Source: Candidatus Gastranaerophilales bacterium
GTDB taxonomy: Bacteria; Cyanobacteriota; Vampirovibrionia; Gastranaerophilales; Gastranaerophilaceae
Assembly (NCBI GenBank): GCA_944322975.1
Contig: CALUQS010000098.1
Coordinates: forward strand, 1 to 41,625
Direction: 5' to 3'
Length of the DNA stretch: 41,625 nucleotides
The position numbers were made by a program, and so were the translations under genes. The notes beneath the pieces are model-generated. The model had not been told where the DNA came from and did no database searches. It was given only the letters and a program-made list of their open reading frames with translations. Positions within the stretch are counted from its first letter, which is position 1. Every line of letters starts with the position of its first letter. Shown in pieces: positions 34,836 through 41,625 of the stretch.

Positions 34836-36561
34836 TGTTAAAAATATCCTGTTAAATTTTGGAGAAGAATTAAAAAAAAGAATAGACGAGTTAGATGTCT
34901 TTGTAAAAAAATACAAAGAGGTATCTCAAACATCGCAGATTCCTTCTACAGCATATATGAACTGGGGTATAGAACTGGCACAAAGCGGAAAAACAGAAGA
35001 AGCCATTGACAAATTGAGCACAGCAGCCTTGATGGCGGGAAAGAACCCCGGGGTTTATATTAATCTGGGTATAACATTTTTACGTCAAAAAAACTATGAA
35101 GAAGCTATTAAAAATTTCAGACAGGCAATAAAAGTTGATAAGTATAATTCAAAAGCTTATGCTCTGTGGGGTTCTGCGTTGTCTGAAATAGGCGATTTAA
35201 AAGGCGCCATTGATATTTACAAAATTGCACAAAAGTACGATTCAAGAGACCCTGATATTTATTTAAACTGGGGGATATCACTTGCAAAAGCAGGAAGAAA
35301 AAAAGAAGCAAAGGAAAAATTTAAGAAATCAGTGTCTTTGAATCCAATAAACCCGCTAACTTCTTTTTTGTGGGGACTGGTTTTGTATGAAGAGGCAAAT
35401 TATCAGGAGGCAATAAGTAAATTTAGCCATTCTTTGATATATTCTCAAGAAAAATATGATTCACAGTATTATATCTCTTTGTGTCATTTAAAACTCAAAA
35501 ATTTTGATTCTGCGATTAAATATGCTAATGAAGCAATTAAAGAAAATGATGCAATAATAGATGCGTATGTTGTTCTGGCAGATGCGTATTTAAAAACCGG
35601 CGAAGAGGAAAAATGTCTTAATGCGTTTGTTGAGGCAAATGAAAAAACACAGACTAATACACAGTTTTTTATAAATTGGGGTCTGGCATTGCAGCACTAC
35701 CACCATATTGATGCAGCAAGAGAAAAATTAAAACAGGCTTTAGTTCTTGAACCCAATAATACAATTGCTTTATTCAATCTCGGGGTAAACTATCTTTTAA
35801 CCAAAGAATATACTCAATCAGAAGAATTTTTTAAAATGGTGCTTCAAATTACACCCGAGCACCCGCAAGCTTTGTTTAATCTCGGGGCGCTTTCTTTTGA
35901 TAAGGGAGATTATCAGACGGCTATCGATTTTTACAAAAAATCCTTTAAACTTGATAAAAATAACACAAGAATTTATTACAACATGGCAAATTGCTATTAT
36001 AAATCTGGCAAATTTGAGGAGGCGGCCGACTGCTTTAAAAAATCTATAGAATACTGTCCGAATCTGACACAGGCTTATATAAGCTATGCCCATCTTCTTG
36101 CAGACCAAGGTGACAGCCTTGACGCTCAAAGAAAAGCCCGCAGTGCTTATTTGATGGATAAGGAGTCCTGTTATACAAATTTTGCGGTCGGAACTGTTTA
36201 TTTAAAATTAAACAAATTTGATGATGCGCTGGAACGTTTCAAATGTTCAATAGATATTAATCCTGATTATTATATAGCTAAGCTCGGAATTGCAGAAACT
36301 TATTGCAGACAGGGTGAATATAAAAAATCCTTTGAAATTTTTGATACTTTAACGCCTGAGGTTTACACAACAAATGAATATTTGAATATACTGTATCTTG
36401 TGCTCACTGCGGTTGTAAAAGACGATAAAATTTCACAATCCGTGCTAAATTGTGCATTGCAATATTGTAATAAATTTTTAGAGCTGTATAATAACGATAA
36501 GGTACTTGAAATAAAAAATATATTATTAGAGAAAAAACATCAATTAGAGGCTAATCAATAG
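34828..36561 (+). CDS. TPR-repeat protein
   Basis: 577 aa, almost all tetratricopeptide repeats of 34 residues, about 14 in number, e.g. AYMNWGIELAQSGKTEEAID and ALFNLGALSFDKGDYQTAID. A coiled-coil start (EELKKRIDELDVFVKKYKEV) precedes them, and there is no signal peptide or membrane segment. It would act as a protein-protein scaffold. Its start overlaps the KdsC-like stop by 8 bases and its stop shares one base with lysC (TAGTG). In similar clusters TPR proteins accompany glycosyltransferases, but no catalytic domain is attached here. Confidence 0.88.
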   Translation: MANVKNILLNFGEELKKRIDELDVFVKKYKEVSQTSQIPSTAYMNWGIELAQSGKTEEAIDKLSTAALMAGKNPGVYINLGITFLRQKNYEEAIKNFRQAIKVDKYNSKAYALWGSALSEIGDLKGAIDIYKIAQKYDSRDPDIYLNWGISLAKAGRKKEAKEKFKKSVSLNPINPLTSFLWGLVLYEEANYQEAISKFSHSLIYSQEKYDSQYYISLCHLKLKNFDSAIKYANEAIKENDAIIDAYVVLADAYLKTGEEEKCLNAFVEANEKTQTNTQFFINWGLALQHYHHIDAAREKLKQALVLEPNNTIALFNLGVNYLLTKEYTQSEEFFKMVLQITPEHPQALFNLGALSFDKGDYQTAIDFYKKSFKLDKNNTRIYYNMANCYYKSGKFEEAADCFKKSIEYCPNLTQAYISYAHLLADQGDSLDAQRKARSAYLMDKESCYTNFAVGTVYLKLNKFDDALERFKCSIDINPDYYIAKLGIAETYCRQGEYKKSFEIFDTLTPEVYTTNEYLNILYLVLTAVVKDDKISQSVLNCALQYCNKFLELYNNDKVLEIKNILLEKKHQLEANQ

Positions 36562-37820
36562 TGGGTATAATTGTTCAAAAATTCGGCGGCACCTCAGTTG
36601 CCGATACAGATAAAATAAAAAATGTCGCATCAGCAGTAATAAAGGAAAAAGACAAAGGCAACAGTGTTATAGTAGTTGTCTCTGCTATGGGGCATACTAC
36701 TGATTATCTTGTAAAAATGGCAAATGAGATTTCTGACCACCCAAACTCCAGAGAGTTGGACATGCTTCTTGCAACAGGTGAACAGGTTTCCATTGCTCTT
36801 TTGACAATGGCTATTCAGGCAAAAGGCTACGCTGCTGTCAGTATGAATGCTATGCAGGTCGGTATTATTACAGAATGTGTGCACTCAAAAGCAAGAATCG
36901 TAGATATTAAAACGAATAAATTGAAAGAACATTTAGATAAAGGCGAAATCATTGTTGTAGCCGGTTTTCAGGGCGTTACTCCGCAAGGTGAAATCACAAC
37001 ACTGGGACGCGGCGGTTCAGATACGTCTGCGGTTGCAATTGCCGGTGCTATGCACGCTGACAGATGTGATATTTACACAGATGTTGAAGGTGTTTATACA
37101 ACAGACCCGAGAATAGTACCAAACGCAACAAAGCTTACAGAAATTTCATATGAAGAAATGCTTGAACTTGCCCACGTAGGCGCTAATGTTTTACATCCGC
37201 GCTCTGTTGAGACGGCAAAACAGTACCACGTACCGATGCGGGTAAGAAGTACTTTTAAACTTGATGATTTAGGAACTTATATTATAGGAGTTGATGAAAT
37301 GGAAATTAATAAACCGGTTGCCGGTGTTGCTTCTGACTTATCTCAAATAAGAGTTGTTATTACGGAAGTTCCGGATGTACCGGGCAACGCAGCTAAAATA
37401 TTTGAAATGCTTTCCAAATCAGATATCAGTGTAGATATGATTATTCAATCTTACGGCAGAAGCGATGACACAAATGATATTGCGTTCACTGTAAGCGAAG
37501 CGGATTACGAAAAAACAATGGAAATTGTTAAAGAAATCATTAAAGAAATTAACGCCTCAGGGGTGCTGGTTGATGAGGATATTGCAAAAGTTTCCATTGT
37601 CGGCGCAGGCATGGTTGACAGACCGGGTATTGCTGCATCAATGTTTAAAGCACTTGCAGAAAACGGTATAAACATCAAAATGATTTCCACCAGTGAAATT
37701 AAAATCAGCTGTCTTGTTCAAAAAGACCACTCTAACGCGGCAATAAAAGCCCTGCATACTGCATTCCATCTGGATTCCAAAGAAACGGCAGTTGTAATGG
37801 GCGACTTGCCTGATGTATAA
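36561..37820 (+). CDS. lysC: Aspartate kinase
   Basis: Phosphorylates aspartate in the first step to lysine, threonine and methionine. VQKFGGTSVADTDKI is the start block; TLGRGGSDTSAVAIA and CDIYTDVEGVYTTDPR are the substrate and ATP blocks. Two ACT domains follow (VVITEVPDVPGNAAKIF and VSIVGAGMVDRPGIAASMF), which bind inhibiting Lys or Thr. 419 aa, standard for a monofunctional enzyme. GTG start, overlapping the TPR stop by one base. It is the last gene of the fliO-lysC run. Confidence 0.95.
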   Translation: MGIIVQKFGGTSVADTDKIKNVASAVIKEKDKGNSVIVVVSAMGHTTDYLVKMANEISDHPNSRELDMLLATGEQVSIALLTMAIQAKGYAAVSMNAMQVGIITECVHSKARIVDIKTNKLKEHLDKGEIIVVAGFQGVTPQGEITTLGRGGSDTSAVAIAGAMHADRCDIYTDVEGVYTTDPRIVPNATKLTEISYEEMLELAHVGANVLHPRSVETAKQYHVPMRVRSTFKLDDLGTYIIGVDEMEINKPVAGVASDLSQIRVVITEVPDVPGNAAKIFEMLSKSDISVDMIIQSYGRSDDTNDIAFTVSEADYEKTMEIVKEIIKEINASGVLVDEDIAKVSIVGAGMVDRPGIAASMFKALAENGINIKMISTSEIKISCLVQKDHSNAAIKALHTAFHLDSKETAVVMGDLPDV

Positions 37821-37827
37821 ATTTAAC

Positions 37828-37858
37828 AAGCGTCTTTGTTGTGTTTACAAAGGCGCTT
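37828..37858 (+). terminator. Hairpin after lysC
   Basis: AAGCGTCTTTGT pairs with ACAAAGGCGCTT (one G-T pair) around TGTGTTT. The tail is AT-rich and not a pure T run, so termination may be partial. Confidence 0.7.
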
Positions 37859-37921
37859 AATATTTATTAACTTTATTCATAATTTTGTCAATTTTTTTTA
37901 TTTACAAGTATTGGGTATTGT

Positions 37922-38779
37922 ATGCAAATGTTAATAGATAAAGAAAACTCATCAAAAGATAAAATTATTAAACCTGATTTTTCAACAAAAACAGGCCGGG
38001 AATTCCTTGCGTTTTATCTTCAAACAAAGTTTAAGCAAATTTTGTCTTACGATAAAAAAATAGGGAATCCTGTATTTAAAGAGATAAACCCCAATTTTAT
38101 TTCAAAATTTTCAAGACGACTTATTGAACACCCTAAAAAAAGAATATTGATAGGTGTTACAGGTGAATCAGCAAGCGGCAAAACCACTATTTGTAAACAG
38201 ATTAAAAAAACAAGTGTCGAGCTTGATTTTCCGCTTGAGTTTTTGAGTATAGATAATTATTTCAATGATATTTCAGATTTAATAAAAAAATACGGTACTT
38301 TTGATGCCCTCAGAGATAACGGCTATGATGTAGATTCTCCGGAAAGTTTTCAGCTTGATTTATTAAAAGAAGACCTCACAAAACTCTCCGAAGGCGAAGA
38401 TATACTTGCACCTGAATATCTGATAAATGGTACGGGTATCAGTGTTCCTAAATCCATACCCATACATTCCCAAAAATTTATACTGGTCGAGGGCATGGCC
38501 GCAATGTATAAAGACATCAAAGATATTTTTGACGTAAAAATTTATATAGATATTGATAAAAAAATTCAGAAAAAATGGTTTTTAGAACGTGCTGCAAAAC
38601 GCAACCAAACTCAGGAAAATGCAAGAAAACACTGGCAATATGTTGATGTTGCGGCCGGAAAATATATTAGACCATCGAAAGCTGATGCAGATATTATTAT
38701 AAACGGCGCAGCCTCATTGGATTATTTTTCTCAAATCATTGAATACATCCACGCAGTAACAAACTGTTTTGTTTCGTAA
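37922..38779 (+). CDS. Uridine-kinase/phosphoribulokinase-family protein
   Basis: A P-loop NMP-type kinase of 285 aa. Walker A is GESASGKT at residues 81-88, followed by LSIDNYFND, the uridine-kinase substrate block, and LVEGMAAMY then KIYIDID for the central strands. The N-terminal 75 residues are an unassigned helical extension. A nucleoside kinase role (uridine to UMP) is most likely; pantothenate-kinase-like or other sugar-kinase roles are not excluded. It is separated from lysC by a hairpin and about 60 bases. Confidence 0.75.
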   Translation: MQMLIDKENSSKDKIIKPDFSTKTGREFLAFYLQTKFKQILSYDKKIGNPVFKEINPNFISKFSRRLIEHPKKRILIGVTGESASGKTTICKQIKKTSVELDFPLEFLSIDNYFNDISDLIKKYGTFDALRDNGYDVDSPESFQLDLLKEDLTKLSEGEDILAPEYLINGTGISVPKSIPIHSQKFILVEGMAAMYKDIKDIFDVKIYIDIDKKIQKKWFLERAAKRNQTQENARKHWQYVDVAAGKYIRPSKADADIIINGAASLDYFSQIIEYIHAVTNCFVS

Positions 38780-38830
38780 ATCAAGCAAAATAAGTTTGTA
38801 ATATGATACAGAGCGCTATTTATCAGTTAA

Positions 38831-40231
38831 CTATGCTGCTGATAATCCGTTATTTTGCAGGCTGCTTTGCAATTCTCTCTGTGCTCTGGTTTCTTTGTAA
38901 ATCTGCATTAATTCCTTCCAGCCTTCAATAAATTCGACATTATCAACCAGTACAGATTTAGGAATGCCGGCATGGTGAATTTTAGGAAGCAATTCATCTA
39001 CCTTGTACTTGATTGGCTCTGATACTCCGTCATCAGTGTCGTTACAAATAAAATACTTTTGACCTTTATTGTCAGTTTCTATACCAATAATCGTTATTTC
39101 ATGTCCGCCTATAACATTGTTATTATTATCGCAGTATGTGTACCCGATAATAACATTGTCACCTTGATTTAAAGTATTTTGTATGTGAGCCAAAGTCTCA
39201 TTTTGTTCGCATTCATAGCCGACTAATCTGCCGTTGTCATCAATTTTTTGGTATGTAACACAAACTTTGCCCTTGCCTGTGGCGAGTTCCTCAGCAAAGT
39301 TTTTTTCTATATCTATCAAGCCGCTGTCGTCTTCATTATACTTAGGTATTCTCTTATCGATAAGAGAGTCATAAGTATTTTGCGCTCCGACATTCATAAA
39401 GGTTGATTGCATAAGTACATCAACAAGAGAACGCTCATCAGGGTCTTTGTATGAATTTTGAATTCTCGCCCTTATAATTGCGTTCCTGTCAGGTCTCAAT
39501 TTAACAACAAGGGTATTCCAGTTTTCGAGTTTGTGTTCTGTTCCGAATTCATTGAGCATCCAAATTGTATCTAATAACCCTTGAGAAAGGTCATTTACAT
39601 TTATCTTTTTTACAACACACAGGTCTTCTGATGTAAGACCCGCTGCCATCCTTGCAAACTCTGCCGGCATTTTGTGTGCAAGGTTAAATTCAATACTCGC
39701 CGCCGGACAGGTGCTTGATTTTACATCTAAATCCAGTGCCGAAATATTATTGCCAAGACTTTTTTCATGGCGTATAATCTCAGATTGTATGTTTACCGGT
39801 ACATCGCCGAATTTTTGAGGAATAATAAACGGGTGTTTGATGGCTTTTATTGTTTCTTCAAGAATATTCTTTTTATCAAGCCCCTCTGCCCTTTTGGTGG
39901 TTGCTATAGTGTATAAATTATCCAGCGTTGTTGTACCGTCGTTAGATGCATTATTCAGCAATTTGCCTGTTTTTAACAGTGTTTGTAAATCCTTGCGTGT
40001 TTTTTTATCAACAATTGAAGATATTTCATTATATTTATTGTGTTCTTCTTTAGTGGAAAGTGAAGTTTTTATCTGCGTTACACCAAACGAAGGCGTTAAT
40101 TTGATATCAAAATACTTTTGTCCGACAGGATTTGTTGCAGTGTTTTGAAAAACACCCTGTAAACCGTTAAGAGTATTTGTTTTCGGCATATATACATTGT
40201 AGTTGTTGTTTAATGCTGAAATATTATACAC
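38831..40231 (-). CDS. Possible papain-like cysteine peptidase
   Basis: 466 aa, family not recognised. A Cys in SSTCPAASIEFNLAHKM (Cys175), then a far-downstream GGHEITIIG (His377) and ICNDTDDG (Asn397/Asp398) give the Cys-His-Asn/Asp order and local context of C39/papain-type folds, with strands around the His typical of these enzymes. The 50 N-terminal residues are low in order and contain the TPSFG element. There is no clear signal peptide. GTG start, AAGGTGG upstream at a somewhat long distance; an ATG at codon 15 is an alternative. It stands alone between two plus-strand genes. Peptidase activity is inference. Confidence 0.5.
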   Translation of the reverse strand: MYNISALNNNYNVYMPKTNTLNGLQGVFQNTATNPVGQKYFDIKLTPSFGVTQIKTSLSTKEEHNKYNEISSIVDKKTRKDLQTLLKTGKLLNNASNDGTTTLDNLYTIATTKRAEGLDKKNILEETIKAIKHPFIIPQKFGDVPVNIQSEIIRHEKSLGNNISALDLDVKSSTCPAASIEFNLAHKMPAEFARMAAGLTSEDLCVVKKINVNDLSQGLLDTIWMLNEFGTEHKLENWNTLVVKLRPDRNAIIRARIQNSYKDPDERSLVDVLMQSTFMNVGAQNTYDSLIDKRIPKYNEDDSGLIDIEKNFAEELATGKGKVCVTYQKIDDNGRLVGYECEQNETLAHIQNTLNQGDNVIIGYTYCDNNNNVIGGHEITIIGIETDNKGQKYFICNDTDDGVSEPIKYKVDELLPKIHHAGIPKSVLVDNVEFIEGWKELMQIYKETRAQRELQSSLQNNGLSAA

Positions 40232-40343
40232 TTCTAATTTTCCACCTTTATGCTATTAAGATAAAAACCAAACATTTTAAAATTTGCTTTTTTTGCTATA
40301 ATTTATAAGTAATGTTAACAAATTTTTATAATAGTTCGAAGTT

Positions 40344-41363
40344 TTGATAAAAGATTCAGCCCTGACAAAAATTAAATTTTCACCTGTAGCACAAGAAAAT
40401 CTGGTGATTGCTCTTGATAGACTTACACGTTTTAAATACCCCGAAATCAAATACTATAGAGTTTTTTCTGATATTTTATGCAGATATTTATTATATCCTA
40501 AACTGTCCAAAAAACAAATACTGAATCTTGATATACAGGTATTAAAAAAACTTTTTGAAACAATATGGAACGATTCTGTTAAAAAATACGAGCCTGAAGT
40601 CTGCCAGGATAAAAAATTAAATGCAATGTTAAAAAATTATATATGCAACACTTATAGTATTTCTGATACGGTTAAAAAGCTAGTCGAGGTTGATATCAAT
40701 ATAAACGGGGTACTCTCAATTGCAAAAGAACTATACGGATACGACAACCTGCCATTAAATCTGAAATTTTTGATTCAACTTGAAAACAATAGTTCTGATA
40801 TATTCAAGTTACGCAGCAAGCACAGCCTTTTATTTCCGGTTCAAAAAGTAGTCTTGTGCGAAGGTATAACAGAAGAAATTCTTTTACCAGGTTTTGCCTC
40901 GTTAAACGGGTATGACTTCTATAAAAACGGGGTAAAACTGATTGGCGCCGGCGGAAAAAATCAGGTTGTAAAAATGTATTGCGAACTCAAAGAAGAGCTA
41001 AAACTGCCTGTTTTTGTTTTACTTGACGCTGATGCAAAGGCTTCTGCAAACATTATTTCTTCAATGCTTAGAAATGGGGATTTTGTGTATCTCATAAAAC
41101 ATGGCGAATTTGAAGACATTTTCTCGCTAAACCTTATAAAAAGAACAATAAACAATCGTTACAAAAATATTTGCGAGTCATCAATTGCCGATTTTAAAAA
41201 GAATGCACCTATGACAAAACTTTTAGCAGATTTTTTCCGTATAAACGAACTCGGTGATTTTCAAAAGGCTGAGTTTGCAAAGGAATTGTCTTCAAATTTA
41301 AAATATAAGACAGACCTCACCGGTGAGATTATAGAAATTATTGAGGCAATAAAAGCGCTTTGA
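40344..41363 (+). CDS. TOPRIM-domain protein, OLD-nuclease-like without ATPase
   Basis: 339 aa. Residues 1-160 are helical and unassigned. The TOPRIM core follows: VVLCEGITEEILLPGF (Glu173, Glu177), VFVLLDADAKASA (Asp228, Asp230) and LIKHGEFEDIFS (Glu255), the metal-binding pattern of OLD-family nucleases. The N-terminal SMC-type ATPase of OLD is missing. TTG start; no ATG lies near. It may nick or cleave DNA, or be an accessory. No restriction, Gabija-like or phage genes flank it. Confidence 0.7.
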   Translation: MIKDSALTKIKFSPVAQENLVIALDRLTRFKYPEIKYYRVFSDILCRYLLYPKLSKKQILNLDIQVLKKLFETIWNDSVKKYEPEVCQDKKLNAMLKNYICNTYSISDTVKKLVEVDININGVLSIAKELYGYDNLPLNLKFLIQLENNSSDIFKLRSKHSLLFPVQKVVLCEGITEEILLPGFASLNGYDFYKNGVKLIGAGGKNQVVKMYCELKEELKLPVFVLLDADAKASANIISSMLRNGDFVYLIKHGEFEDIFSLNLIKRTINNRYKNICESSIADFKKNAPMTKLLADFFRINELGDFQKAEFAKELSSNLKYKTDLTGEIIEIIEAIKAL

Positions 41364-41389
41364 TTCTTGGTAGAATTTTTCAGACTAAA

Positions 41390-41410
41390 AAAGCTCCTTA
41401 AAGGAGCTTT
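41390..41410. terminator. Bidirectional intrinsic terminator
   Basis: AAAGCTCC pairs with GGAGCTTT around TTAAA. It lies between the convergent TOPRIM and GGDEF genes and has A- and T-rich flanks for both strands. Confidence 0.85.
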
Positions 41411-41416
41411 ATTAGT

Positions 41417-41625
41417 TTAGTATTCAATGTTTATCTGCGAGAACATCACTATCTTATTTTTACCGCGCTTTTTGGCGTTGTATAATGCGTGTTCTGCGTA
41501 TCTGATAAGAGTGTTTGCATCCTCTTCCACATTTTGTAAGAAAGGATAAGACGAAATACCGCCGGAAATTGTAATAGGATGTCTTTCCTCTTCACCGGCA
41601 GGAATAAACTCCATTTTTTCTATCT
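41417..41625 (-). CDS. GGDEF-domain protein, C-terminal end only
   Basis: The visible part ends a diguanylate cyclase domain: ITISGGISSYPFLQ, then LIRYAEHALYNAKKRGKNKI, the usual last strand and helix of GGDEF domains that make c-di-GMP. The frame has no stop before the window edge, so the start and the GGDEF motif itself are out of view. Activity therefore cannot be judged. Confidence 0.85.
   Translation of the reverse strand, partial: IEKMEFIPAGEEERHPITISGGISSYPFLQNVEEDANTLIRYAEHALYNAKKRGKNKIVMFSQINIEY

Overview
The window is AT-rich, densely coded bacterial DNA. The gene set points to a flagellated, non-photosynthetic relative of Cyanobacteria, most likely a gut Melainabacterium (Vampirovibrionia, order Gastranaerophilales). 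This placement is inference. It rests on codon and amino-acid style, the long-form SRP RNA, motA/motB/fliO, and several large lineage-type proteins whose N-termini carry a short F-x-G or S-F-K element. No rRNA, IS element, prophage or CRISPR array was found.

Layout. 1-2.3 kb (minus): a histidine-kinase-like protein lacking its phospho-acceptor His, followed by a MalK/UgpC-type ABC ATPase. 2.5-5.8 kb (plus): topA and aroE, overlapping by one base, behind a good promoter. 5.8-8.4 kb (minus): an RNA-rich stretch with tRNA-Pro(GGG), a small hypothetical protein, a tyrosine-phosphatase-like protein, tRNA-Pro(CGG), a short promoter-to-terminator unit, and the SRP RNA. Both proline tRNAs are bordered on both sides by partial copies of their own ends, separated by small hairpin modules.

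8.4-25.8 kb (minus): a 1279-aa GH13-type glycoside hydrolase, CorA, a 2662-aa protein built of about 36 repeats of 35 residues, a glutamate/dicarboxylate symporter, motA-motB, and tsaE-tsaB. 25.8-32.0 kb (mixed strands): a secreted hypothetical protein and trxB, a P-loop PEPCK-like protein (DUF4914 type), a maltose-acetyltransferase-like protein, a DUF1653-like protein with a Bcp peroxiredoxin, and glnA. 32.1-32.9 kb: two very small convergent genes and a structured intergenic segment. 32.9-38.8 kb (plus): fliO, a NeuB-like synthase, a KdsC-like phosphatase, a TPR protein and lysC, tightly packed, then a uridine-kinase-like protein. The end holds a possible papain-fold cysteine peptidase (minus), an OLD-type TOPRIM protein (plus) and the 3' end of a GGDEF protein running off the window (minus).

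How the genes fit together. MotA/MotB and FliO support flagellar motility, and the NeuB-KdsC pair directly behind fliO suggests nonulosonic-acid sugars for flagellin or surface glycans. GlnA, LysC, AroE, PEPCK-like and GltP-like proteins cover nitrogen and carbon metabolism. TrxB and Bcp form a thiol-peroxide defence pair. The most unusual items are the giant 35-residue-repeat protein, the tRNA-Pro border modules (one hairpin shows a compensatory base change), the kinase with Asn in place of His, and a possible self-contained small transcript at 7.6-7.9 kb.
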